Shown in pieces: positions 44,050 through 51,914 of a stretch of DNA of 64,000 nucleotides. Each line of letters opens with the position of its first letter. Within the stretch, counting starts at the first letter, position 1. The stretch covers positions 8,060,001 to 8,124,000 of the forward strand of contig NZ_CP109427.1 of NCBI RefSeq assembly GCF_036250695.1, read 5' to 3'. A model generated the notes under the pieces. The model saw only the letters and a program-made list of their open reading frames with translations, was not told the origin of the DNA and did no database searches. A program made the translations under genes and the position numbers. Source of the stretch: Streptomyces sp. NBC_01497. Its GTDB lineage: Bacteria > Actinomycetota > Actinomycetes > Streptomycetales > Streptomycetaceae.

Positions 44050-45306
44050 TCACCCCGGGGGCGCCCGGCACGATGACACGGGCCGGCCGTGGTCCTCGGT
44101 CAGCGGAGCTCCGTTGACGCGCAGCGCGAGGAGCGAGCGGGTGTCGCGCACCTGGTTGTCCCGCAGGACCACCGAGCGGAACGACCCCGCCGTCTGCACC
44201 GACTCCACGAACACACCGGGGGGCGGGTCGGCCGTCCCCACGAGCGCGGCGAGGTCGGCGAGCCGTACGCCCTCCCACTCCTGATCGTCCGTCGACCAGC
44301 CCTCCACGCACGCGATCGGCAGCAGGGAGCGGTGCTGGGGGAGCGCCAGCAGGTCGTGCAGGGTCAGTACGGTCCTGCGGCCGCCGCCCCGTACCGTCAG
44401 CCGCCAGTCGTCGCCGATGTCGCGCGGCCGGATCCGCGCGTACGCCGCCGTCTTGTTGATCTGGAATCCGCCGGGACCCGTTCCTGGTTCGCGGCCGTGC
44501 GGTGCCAGCAGGGCCGTGCGCCGGAGCGAGCCGCCGATGCTCTGCCCCGCCGTCACCACCAGCAGCGTCAGCGAGCCGAGCCCCACCGTGCCGAGCGCGC
44601 CGCGCCGCGACATCGTGGGCGCGGCGGGCCGCTGCGTGACCAGTCCCGAGTCGTCCGCCGGTTCCTGCCGGGTCGCCGAAGCGGGGGTGCGCAGTTCCGC
44701 GCGCAGGTCCCGGCCGCGCAGCGCCCGTACCGCGCGGGGCGCTCTCAGCGCGACATGGGCGGCGAGAGCGCCGGAGAACACCCACGCGCCGTAGAAGTGC
44801 AGCGGGTAGAAGGACCCGGGGAAGAGGTAGGTGATCTGCACGTTCAGTACACCGGTGAGGAATTCGAACAGTCCGCCGCCCACCAGGAGCAGCAGGGACA
44901 GCCGGTCCAGCGCGTGGCCCACCGACCGCAGGGGCGGCAGGGTGAACAGTTTCGGCGCCACCGACCAGAGTTTCGCCAGCAGCACCGGCACCAGCACGAT
45001 GCCCAGTGTCACGTGCACGCCCTGCGTGAGGCGGTAGATCCAGTACGGGTCCGTCGGCCAGGCGAAGAGGTAGAAGCCGAGGAGTCCCTTGCCGGGCGTC
45101 TTGTCGTTCACCGCCGCGAGGTCCGGGTTGTAGGCGGCGTAGGACAGCAGGCCCGTGACGAAGACGACGGGCACGCCGGCGAGCAGGGCCGCGCCGAACA
45201 CGGAGGTCAGCCAGCGGCCACGGAGCGGGCTGCGCCAGGGTCCCGCGCTGCGCGGCCGTCCTCCTGGGGCGAGTACGCGGGCGAGGGAGGGCGTCAGAAG
45301 TCTCAC
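44050..45306 (-). CDS. Molybdopterin-dependent oxidoreductase with membrane domain, C-terminus frameshifted
   Basis: A 418-residue protein as it stands. The N-terminal ~210 residues hold several transmembrane helices with His residues suited to haem (WIYRLTQGVHVTLGI, FYPLHFYGAWVFSGALAAHV). The C-terminal part is a sulfite-oxidase-type molybdopterin domain with the Mo-ligand Cys in LLPIACVEGWS and DDQEWEGVRLADLAALV. At the end the frame runs into VSSCRAPPG-stop, while another frame continues ARVIVPGAPGVMNTKWVGRL to 43994, the expected family ending. The break sits at GGCCGGCC (44081-44088). GTG 45306 is preceded by a -10-like sequence rather than a ribosome binding site. Confidence 0.75.
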   Translation of the reverse strand: MRLLTPSLARVLAPGGRPRSAGPWRSPLRGRWLTSVFGAALLAGVPVVFVTGLLSYAAYNPDLAAVNDKTPGKGLLGFYLFAWPTDPYWIYRLTQGVHVTLGIVLVPVLLAKLWSVAPKLFTLPPLRSVGHALDRLSLLLLVGGGLFEFLTGVLNVQITYLFPGSFYPLHFYGAWVFSGALAAHVALRAPRAVRALRGRDLRAELRTPASATRQEPADDSGLVTQRPAAPTMSRRGALGTVGLGSLTLLVVTAGQSIGGSLRRTALLAPHGREPGTGPGGFQINKTAAYARIRPRDIGDDWRLTVRGGGRRTVLTLHDLLALPQHRSLLPIACVEGWSTDDQEWEGVRLADLAALVGTADPPPGVFVESVQTAGSFRSVVLRDNQVRDTRSLLALRVNGAPLTEDHGRPVSSCRAPPG

Positions 45307-45563
45307 GCCGCAGACGGTAGGCGCCACGGCACACCGGAGCCGGGGCACGACGCGGGACGAATCGCCGACGTTCGACCAACCGGCGTCCTTTTCGCGTGAT
45401 GACGCGTGTCGGCCCCGACCGCTCGGCGATGAGTGGGGCTCCGGCCGTACGGCGGCGTGTCGCGTGGCCTCCCCCGGATGGCCGGTGGGGCGGGACGGGA
45501 CGCCCGATGCCGGAACGTCGGGTGGGCGGACGTCGGGGGAGCGGACGTCGCGGGACGCGGACG

Positions 45564-45595
45564 GGTCCCGCCCGGCAGTGCCGCCGGACGGGACC
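45564..45595 (-). terminator. Hairpin after GH16 gene
   Basis: GGTCCCG (45564-45570) pairs with CGGGACC (45589-45595), with an inner CCGGCA...TGCCG stem, 40 bases after the GH16 stop. The remaining intergenic stretch 45307-45634 holds degenerate GCGGACG repeats near 45530-45565 and no gene. Confidence 0.55.
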
Positions 45596-45634
45596 TGGGA
45601 CCGCTGTGGCGTGGCGCCGCCACCAGGTGGTGTC

Positions 45635-46639
45635 TCAGGGGGCCTTGTTGTAGACCGCCACGTAGTCGACGTTCATCTGGCCGCCGGACACGGTGGCCGC
45701 GTTGGGCCCGCCGCCGAACGCTCCGGGGAAGCCGCCTCCCATCGCCAGGTCGTAGATGATGAAGAACGGGTGGTCGACGGCCTTCGACCAGGTGTCCGCG
45801 TCGACCTGCGTCGAGTTGATGGTGAAGTAGTTCTGGCCGTCGAGGTACCAGCGGATCTGCTCGGGCGAGGTCGACCGGTCGATCTGCACGGCGTACGTGT
45901 GGTAGCCGGACTGGCAGCCCGGGCACGCGTGCTCGCCGCTGCCGATTCCGGTGGACTCGTTGCACGGACCGCCCGGGCTCACCCCGCAGTGCAGTGTGCC
46001 GAAGACCGAGCTGCGCCCGTTGATGTCCTCCAGGATGTCGACCTCGCCGGAGGTGGGCCAGGTCGTTCCGGTGCGCAGCGGCTGCCCCAGCATCCAGAAC
46101 GCGGGCCAGTAGCCCGCACCGTTCGCCGTCGACACGTCCGGCTGCTGGATGGACGACTGCATCATGACGACTCCGCCGGCGGGCGCCCCGAACGAGTCGT
46201 TCTGCGTCTCCACCCGGCCCGAGGTCCAGCCGGAGCCTGGGTCACTGCCGGAGTGCAGCGCCTTGAGGACGAGATGGCCGCTGCCGTCCTGGTAGACGTT
46301 GTCCGTGGAGTTGGTCATGGTTTCGATCTCACCGGTGCCGAAGTTGCTGCCGGGACCGGTGTCGTACTTCCAGCTGCCGCCGTCGAGACCGCTGCCGGCA
46401 CCGCCGTTGAAGTCGTCGCTCCAGGTCGTGGTGAAGCCGGCGGGCGGACCCGGTACGTCGGACGGTGCCACCGCTGCGGCGCGCGCGTCGGCGGGAGCGG
46501 CCACCGCGCCGTGCTGCGCCGTGGCCGTGAGCCCGGCCAGGGTCAGGGCGCCGACGGACAGTCCGACGAATCCGCGACGGATCCTGGACCGCCGGGTTCC
46601 GCTTCGTGCTGATGGCCTGGGTATGTCTCCAGGGGCCAT
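45635..46639 (-). CDS. Secreted GH16 endo-beta-1,3-glucanase-type hydrolase
   Basis: A 334-residue secreted glycoside hydrolase. A signal peptide with many Arg residues (SARSGTRRSRIRRGFVGLSV) precedes a GH16 jelly-roll: FTTTWSDDFNGGAG at the start, GSWKYDTGPGSNFGTGEIETM, substrate-cleft Trp residues in YWPAFWMLG, the catalytic strand GEVDILEDING with nucleophile and acid/base Glu, HTYAVQIDRS and a final NVDYVAVYN. It cleaves beta-1,3- or mixed-link glucans. ATG 46639 has GGAG 7 bases upstream; the extension to 46717 is not supported. A LacI-type palindrome 124 bases upstream points to sugar-dependent repression. Confidence 0.92.
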   Translation of the reverse strand: MAPGDIPRPSARSGTRRSRIRRGFVGLSVGALTLAGLTATAQHGAVAAPADARAAAVAPSDVPGPPAGFTTTWSDDFNGGAGSGLDGGSWKYDTGPGSNFGTGEIETMTNSTDNVYQDGSGHLVLKALHSGSDPGSGWTSGRVETQNDSFGAPAGGVVMMQSSIQQPDVSTANGAGYWPAFWMLGQPLRTGTTWPTSGEVDILEDINGRSSVFGTLHCGVSPGGPCNESTGIGSGEHACPGCQSGYHTYAVQIDRSTSPEQIRWYLDGQNYFTINSTQVDADTWSKAVDHPFFIIYDLAMGGGFPGAFGGGPNAATVSGGQMNVDYVAVYNKAP

Positions 46640-46762
46640 GGTTGTACTCCTGTTCCGTGTGAGCCCGATGTGGGGGTCTGCCCTGCACGGTGTGTCCGCC
46701 GGAGAATGAGGAACCATGACCTCTCCTGACAGGGTGGGGGACCGTTCAGGGCGGGGACTCCT

Positions 46763-46782
46763 ACTGAGAGCGCTCTCTCAGT
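46763..46782. promoter_or_regulatory. LacI-family type operator upstream of GH16 gene
   Basis: ACTGAGAG (46763-46770) and CTCTCAGT (46775-46782) are inverted repeats with CGCT between them. Inside, GAGAGCGCTCTC (46766-46777) is a perfect 12-bp palindrome with the central CG step typical of LacI-family operators such as the CebR box TGGGAGCGCTCCCA. It lies 124 bases upstream of the GH16 start. Confidence 0.65.
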
Positions 46783-47326
46783 CAGGGAGTTGTCTACTCC
46801 TGCGCTGATGTGCGGTCAAGACGCTGATCCATATCGGCCCGGGGAACGTGCCGGACGGGCGGCTGGTTCCGGTCGTACGGGCGTCCCGGATACCTACGGG
46901 CGCCGCCCGCCGCGCTCCGGCCTCCGCCGGGGCGGTCGCGAGGGCCGGTCCGAAACCAGCGGCCTGCGCCGCGCGCGGGGGAGCGCGTCGGGCGGTCAGC
47001 TCCGAGGCGATCGCGCGGCAGCCCGCCGCAGCTCATGCCCAGGCACGACATACCGTGATGATCCGCCCATGCCGCGAGGAGCAGTCCACCCCGTGCAAGA
47101 GCGAAGAGGGCCGGGCTCGCGGCACGTCGAAGCAGCCCTACGCGCATGCGCGCGATCCGGCACAGGCCATTCAGCCACCCGTATCCGGCGGGAGAGGGGG
47201 CGAGCGGCGGTGGCCGCGCGAGGAAGTGGCGCTCCCGGACAACGGGTTGATGACCCCGTGTGCGCCGCCGGGCACGGCGCGCGCGGTCCGGGAGTGCGCG
47301 CCGGGGAGCGGGGCAGCAGAGAGGTC
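46783..47326. other. Intergenic region without recognised gene
   Basis: About 540 bases between the GH16 operator and the patatin gene. Open frames on both strands are long but Arg/Gly-rich and lack family identity or ribosome binding sites. The patatin promoter must lie here, but no clear element stands out. Confidence 0.5.
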
Positions 47327-48403
47327 ATGAGAGACGGAGAGGATCGCCGGGCCCGGCGGGACGGCCACGACTGCGCGTTCGTGCTCGGCGGCGGTGGAGC
47401 GCTCGGCGCGCACGAAGTGGGCATGCTCCAGGCCCTGTTCACGGCGGGGATCACCCCCGATCTTGTGGTGGGCACCTCCGTCGGTGCCATCAACGGCGCC
47501 GCTGTCGCCGCTGATCCGACGCAGGGCGCCGTGGAGCGGCTCACCGACCTGTGGACCGGACTCGGCCATGCGGGCGTCTTCTCGGGGTCGTTGGCGAACC
47601 GGTTCGCCACCGTGGTGCGCAGCGGCGGAACCCATCTCTACTCGGCGGAACCGCTGCGCAGACTGCTCGCGGAACACCTGCCCGTGGAGCGGATCGAGGA
47701 CCTGCGGCTGCCGTTCCAGTGTGTGGCGGCCGGAATCGAGGGGGCGGCCGAGCACTGGTTCGCCGAGGGGCCGCTCGCGGACGCCGTCGTCGCGTCGTGC
47801 TCCGTACCGGGCCTGCTGCCGCCCGCCGAGATCGGCGAGCGGCACTACATCGACGGCGGGCTGGTCAACAGCATCCCCGTGGGCCGGGCCGTCGCACTCG
47901 GCGCCAGGACCGTGTACGTCCTCCAGGTCGGACGGATCGAGGCGCCGCTGCGGCCGCCGCGCTACCCCTGGCAGGTGGCGATGGTGTCGTTCGAGATCGC
48001 CCGCAGGCACCGGTTCGCCCGGGACATGGCGGACCTGCCCGACGATGTCACCGTCCACGTCCTGCCCAGTGGTGCGTCCGCGCGTGAGTGGACGCCGGTG
48101 AACCAGTTGCGGCACCGGGACTTCGCGCGCACCGCGGAACGCATCGAGCAGGCGTACGAGGCGTCGTCGCGCTACCTGGAGGGCGTGGCCGACTCGGCCG
48201 GCGCGCCGGCCGCGCCGGACTCCGCGCCCCCGGTGCACGAGCCACGGCCGAGGGACGCCGACGGGGCGGACACCACGCAAGCCCCCGGCTCCGCGCGCCC
48301 GTCGGGCCCCGTGCAGGCACCCGGCCCCGCGCGCTCGTCCGGCAAAGCGCAACCACGAGGCACCGCGCGTCCCTTCGGCCCCGCGCGCGGACGGCGCGGG
48401 TGA
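47327..48403 (+). CDS. Patatin-like phospholipase
   Basis: A 358-residue serine hydrolase of the patatin fold. The oxyanion loop is FVLGGGGALGAHEVGML, the nucleophile elbow VVGTSVGAING and the catalytic dyad Asp is in IDGGLVNSIP. The core ends near residue 285; the rest is a low-complexity Pro/Ala/Gly/Ser tail with repeated PGPARSSG- and PGSARPSG-like units. It probably removes acyl chains from membrane lipids. ATG 47327 is preceded closely by GAGAGG; a longer in-frame extension to 46790 is unconvincing. It is coupled to the acyltransferase gene by a GTGA overlap, so deacylation and reacylation may be linked. Confidence 0.86.
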   Translation: MRDGEDRRARRDGHDCAFVLGGGGALGAHEVGMLQALFTAGITPDLVVGTSVGAINGAAVAADPTQGAVERLTDLWTGLGHAGVFSGSLANRFATVVRSGGTHLYSAEPLRRLLAEHLPVERIEDLRLPFQCVAAGIEGAAEHWFAEGPLADAVVASCSVPGLLPPAEIGERHYIDGGLVNSIPVGRAVALGARTVYVLQVGRIEAPLRPPRYPWQVAMVSFEIARRHRFARDMADLPDDVTVHVLPSGASAREWTPVNQLRHRDFARTAERIEQAYEASSRYLEGVADSAGAPAAPDSAPPVHEPRPRDADGADTTQAPGSARPSGPVQAPGPARSSGKAQPRGTARPFGPARGRRG

Positions 48404-49413
48404 AGACGGTCCGGCGGCTGGTCGCGACCGTGTTGCTGACCGCCCTGATCCCTCTCGCCACGGCGCTCCTGATCTGCGTGACCCTGTGCACGGGACCGGT
48501 GTCACTGGCCCGGCACGGTCGCTGGCGCGCCCCCAGGATCGCCGCGTTCGCTCTGCTGTACCTGGTGGTCGACGTCTCGGGTGTGGTGGCGGCCACGGCA
48601 CACTGGCTGCGCCATCCGGTACGCGCCTCGGCGCGCCGGGGCGGCCCGGGCGGCGGCGGCGACACCGCGGCGTACACCGAACTGGCCAGTGTGCTGGGTG
48701 TGCTGTACCGCGCGGCCGTGCGGACGTTCGGGCTGGACCTGCACATCACACCGCCCCTCGTACCCGCCCGACCGGCCCCGGGGCGAGGGCCGTTGCTGGT
48801 GCTCGCGCGGCACGCCGGTCCCGGCGACTCGTTCCTTCTCGTGCACAGCCTGCTGGCCGGCGCCGGGCTGAGGCCGCACATCGTCCTCAAGCGCCTGCTC
48901 CGCCTGGACCCCTGCCTCGACATCCTCCTCAGCCGGGTACCGCACTGCTTCGTGCCGGCGCCCCGTGGCGTGGCCACCGAGCGCGGCATGGCGGCGCTCG
49001 CCGCCCGGCTGGGCCCGGGCGACGCGCTCGTGCTGTTCCCCGAGGGCGGCAACTTCACGGCGCGGCGCCACCGTCGGGCGATCGGCGCGCTGCGCGGTCT
49101 CGGCCGTGAGCGGCAGGCGGTCCGCGCCGAGGCGATGCCGCATGTCCTCGCGCCGCACACGGCCGGTGTGCTGGCGGTGCTGGAGGCCGCGCCCACGGCC
49201 GACGTGGTCTTCGTGGCCCACACCGGTCTCGACCGGATCACCTCCGCGCGGACGGGGTGGGCCGAGCTGCCGCTGCGCGAGAGTGTCGAAGCCCACTGGT
49301 GGCAGGTTCCCGCCGGGCGGATACCGGCGGGTGACGAGGCGCGCAGCGACTGGCTGTTCGCGCACTGGGCCCGGATGGACGCGTGGATAGCGTCCCATGC
49401 CAAGGCGGCCTGA
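48400..49413 (+). CDS. Lysophospholipid acyltransferase (PlsC-like)
   Basis: A 337-residue membrane acyltransferase. Two hydrophobic N-terminal segments (LVATVLLTALIPLATALLIC and IAAFALLYLVVDVSGVVAAT) precede the PlsC domain. Motif I is ARHAGPGD, an H-x4-D variant, and motif III is LVLFPEGGNFT; KRLLRLDP and VVFVAHTGLD correspond to later motifs. It would transfer acyl groups to a lysolipid or glycerol phosphate. GTG 48400 overlaps the patatin stop as GTGA, so it is translationally coupled to the phospholipase. Confidence 0.84.
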   Translation: MKTVRRLVATVLLTALIPLATALLICVTLCTGPVSLARHGRWRAPRIAAFALLYLVVDVSGVVAATAHWLRHPVRASARRGGPGGGGDTAAYTELASVLGVLYRAAVRTFGLDLHITPPLVPARPAPGRGPLLVLARHAGPGDSFLLVHSLLAGAGLRPHIVLKRLLRLDPCLDILLSRVPHCFVPAPRGVATERGMAALAARLGPGDALVLFPEGGNFTARRHRRAIGALRGLGRERQAVRAEAMPHVLAPHTAGVLAVLEAAPTADVVFVAHTGLDRITSARTGWAELPLRESVEAHWWQVPAGRIPAGDEARSDWLFAHWARMDAWIASHAKAA

Positions 49414-49475
49414 GCAGGTACTCGTTTCGTTCACGCGGCTCCTTCGCCTCGGCCCGTGCCTCAGCAACTCTCATT

Positions 49476-49520
49476 AAATTAGTAATAAATATTGACACCG
49501 CGCAAGCGTGGCCACAGTCT
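49476..49520 (+). promoter_or_regulatory. Promoter/operator cassette 1 (GH27 alpha-galactosidase)
   Basis: An AT-rich block AAATTAGTAATAAAT (49476-49490) abuts a -35 TTGACA (49492-49497), with a 17-base spacer to CAGTCT (49515-49520) as -10. The same block, -35, spacing and -10 recur upstream of the ABC operon at 51794-51838. The AT-rich block is the likely binding site of a shared regulator. Confidence 0.7.
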
Positions 49521-49605
49521 TCGTGCTGGCCCGCTCGCCTTCCGTGCGGCGGGTGCCCTGGTTGGACCCCACACCCCACCCCGCCTCAACTCCGAGAAGG
49601 CCTCA

Positions 49606-51765
49606 ATGACTTCACCCCGTGCAGGGACGTCGCACGCCCGTCGGCTGGCCGCCGTGCTCGGTGCCGCGGCACTCGTCGCGGTGACCGTGCCCGCCGCGCA
49701 GGCCGCGACCCACCCGGCCGCTGCCGCACCGCGTGCCGCGAGCGCACCGCCGGCCGCCGCCGGCCCGCGATCCGCCGCGGCCACCCCGTACATGGGCTGG
49801 AACACGTACTACGGGCTCGGTGCCCCCACCGAGGACCAGGTCATGGGCGTCGCCGACAACCTGGTCAAGAGCGGCCTCGCCAAGGCCGGTTACGACATCG
49901 TCTGGCTGGACGGGGGCTGGCAGGCCGACAACCCCCGCGACAGTGCGGGCCACCTCGTCGCGAACCCCGAACGCTTCCCCTCCGGCATCCCCGCCCTGGT
50001 CAGCCGGCTGCACCGGCTCGGTCTGCGCGTCGGCATCTACACCGACGCGGGCGACTACGACGGCGGCAAGAGCTGCGGTCTCGGCAGCCGCGGCCACTAC
50101 CAGCAGGACGCCCAGCAGTTCGCCGACTGGAAGGTCGACGCCGTCAAGGTCGACTTCCTGTGCGGCATCTCGGAGAAGCTCGACCCGGCCACCGCCTTCG
50201 GCGAGTTCAGCGCGGCGATCGCCGCCACGGGCCGCCCGATCCTGCTCAACCTGTGCAACCCGCTCACCGATGACTGGGGCGTCCCGCACACCCCCGCCGA
50301 GGACGCTCACAACTCCTACGCGTACGGGCCGAGCATCGCGACCTCCTGGCGCACCGGCACCGACATCGCGTGGGGGACGCCGACGGCGGGGGAGTGGCCG
50401 AACATCCTGCGCAGCATGGATGCCAACGCCCAGCACCCGGAGGCCCAGAGCCCGGGCCACTACAGCGACCCCGACTACCTCATCCCCATGCGGAAGCTGG
50501 CGGACGGGTCGTACGAGCTGACGCAGGAGGAGTCCACCAGCCAGCTGGTGATGTGGGCCGAGATGGCCTCCCCGCTGGTCATCGGCTCGGACCCGCGCAC
50601 CCTGCCGAAGTCGATGATCGGCACGCTGACGAACCCGGAGATCCTCGCCGTCGACCAGGACCCGCTGGACATCCAGGGCGTACGGGTCGCCACCGACGCG
50701 AGCGGCGACGTGTACAGCAAGGTGCTCAGCGGGAGCGGCAAGCGCGCCGTCGTCCTGCTCAACCGGTCCGACCAGGCCGTCCAGCGGAGCGTGAGCTTCG
50801 CCGACACGGGGCTCGGCGGCCGGGTCGCCGTGCGGGACCTGCGGGCCCGCGCCGACCGGGGTACGCACACCGGCTCGTACACCGTGACCGTCCCCGCCCA
50901 CGGCACCGCGTTCCTCAAGCTGTCCGGCACGGACGCGGCCCCCGGTACGGCGCTCGGCACCACCTCGACGGACGACCCCGCGCTCGTCGCGGACGGCACG
51001 CGGACGACGGTGTTCACCCGGGGGGCCGACGGCTCGCTGCGTGAGCAGAGCGGCACCGGCGGCGCGCCGTCCTCGCGTGTGACGGACCTCGGCGGCCCCA
51101 CCGGCGGCCGGATCAGCGGTGCGCCCGCCGCCTACGGTTCGTCCGGTGGCCGGATCGACGTCTTCGTGCGCGGCACCGACGACGCCGCGTACCGCAGGAC
51201 GTACGACGGCCGCCACTGGGGCCGTTGGCAGCGGCTCGGCGGCGCTCTCGTGAGCGCCCCGGCCGTGGCGTTCGCCGGTCCTGATGACTGGACACTGTTC
51301 GCCACGGACCGTGACGGCGGAGTGCTCTCGATCGACCGGTCCGGTACGGGTTCCGCGGGCGCGCCCGCCGGGCTCACCGTGACGGGCCGTCCCGCGGCGG
51401 CGCTCGACGCGGCGGGGCGGCTGCACGTGGCCGTCCGCACGAACGACGACGCCGTCTGGGAGCGGGTGCGCGACGCCTCCGGCACCTGGTCCGACTGGAC
51501 CTCGCTCGGCGGTACGGTGAGCGGCAGTCCGGCGCTGGTGGCCACCGGGGACACCGTGCGCCTCTACGCGCGGGCCAGTGACTACACGCTCTGGCAGCGC
51601 ACGTACTCCGCGAGCGGCGGCGACGGTTGGGGCGGCTGGTCCAAGGACACCGCCTGGGCCAGCGGCGCTTTCGACGGCGCGCTCGGCACGGCCGCCGAAC
51701 CCGGCGGTCAGGTGGTCGCCGCCTACCGTTCCGTGGCCGGACGCGTCCGCGAAGCGACGCTCTGA
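49606..51765 (+). CDS. Secreted GH27 alpha-galactosidase with C-terminal propeller-like lectin domain
   Basis: A 719-residue secreted enzyme. After the signal peptide (ARRLAAVLGAAALVAVTVPA) a GH27 barrel starts ATPYMGWNTYYGLG; nucleophile Asp is in DAVKVDFLCG, the acid/base lies in the HYSDPDYLIPM region, and a beta-sandwich domain follows to about residue 450. The last ~270 residues are repeats of about 45 residues (VFTRGADGSLREQ, VFVRGTDDAAYRR, VAVRTNDDAVWERV, LYARASDYTLWQRT), resembling a PLL-type sugar-binding propeller. It cleaves terminal alpha-galactose from oligo- and polysaccharides outside the cell, feeding the ABC importer that follows. Confidence 0.92.
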   Translation: MTSPRAGTSHARRLAAVLGAAALVAVTVPAAQAATHPAAAAPRAASAPPAAAGPRSAAATPYMGWNTYYGLGAPTEDQVMGVADNLVKSGLAKAGYDIVWLDGGWQADNPRDSAGHLVANPERFPSGIPALVSRLHRLGLRVGIYTDAGDYDGGKSCGLGSRGHYQQDAQQFADWKVDAVKVDFLCGISEKLDPATAFGEFSAAIAATGRPILLNLCNPLTDDWGVPHTPAEDAHNSYAYGPSIATSWRTGTDIAWGTPTAGEWPNILRSMDANAQHPEAQSPGHYSDPDYLIPMRKLADGSYELTQEESTSQLVMWAEMASPLVIGSDPRTLPKSMIGTLTNPEILAVDQDPLDIQGVRVATDASGDVYSKVLSGSGKRAVVLLNRSDQAVQRSVSFADTGLGGRVAVRDLRARADRGTHTGSYTVTVPAHGTAFLKLSGTDAAPGTALGTTSTDDPALVADGTRTTVFTRGADGSLREQSGTGGAPSSRVTDLGGPTGGRISGAPAAYGSSGGRIDVFVRGTDDAAYRRTYDGRHWGRWQRLGGALVSAPAVAFAGPDDWTLFATDRDGGVLSIDRSGTGSAGAPAGLTVTGRPAAALDAAGRLHVAVRTNDDAVWERVRDASGTWSDWTSLGGTVSGSPALVATGDTVRLYARASDYTLWQRTYSASGGDGWGGWSKDTAWASGAFDGALGTAAEPGGQVVAAYRSVAGRVREATL

Positions 51766-51793
51766 CCTGATTTTCTCATCACCTTCAAGAAAT

Positions 51794-51838
51794 AAATTAG
51801 TAATTAATCTTGACGGTGACGCTCTGTCCCGACAGTCT
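51794..51838 (+). promoter_or_regulatory. Promoter/operator cassette 2 (sugar ABC operon)
   Basis: AAATTAGTAATTAAT (51794-51808), -35 TTGACG (51810-51815), 17-base spacer and CAGTCT (51833-51838). The first 21 bases differ from cassette 1 at only two positions, and the -35/-10 geometry is identical, so both are read by one regulator. Confidence 0.72.
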
Positions 51839-51854
51839 GATCCAGCCGAACGAA

Positions 51855-51886
51855 GGGGCCCGCCCGCCACGGGTGGTGCGGGCCCC
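51855..51886 (+). other. Leader hairpin in 5' UTR of sugar ABC operon
   Basis: GGGGCCCGC (51855-51863) pairs perfectly with GCGGGCCCC (51878-51886), 14-base loop with inner CCAC/GTGG complementarity. It lies after promoter cassette 2 and 28 bases before the start of the binding-protein gene. It may protect the mRNA, attenuate transcription, or stop read-through from the GH27 gene. Confidence 0.55.
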
Positions 51887-51914
51887 CGTCCGTGGGTACC
51901 AAAGGAGTTCACCC

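Noticed and set aside
46790..47326. In-frame upstream extension of the patatin gene
   Set aside because: Arg/Gly-rich, no ribosome binding site, and the patatin fold begins after 47327.
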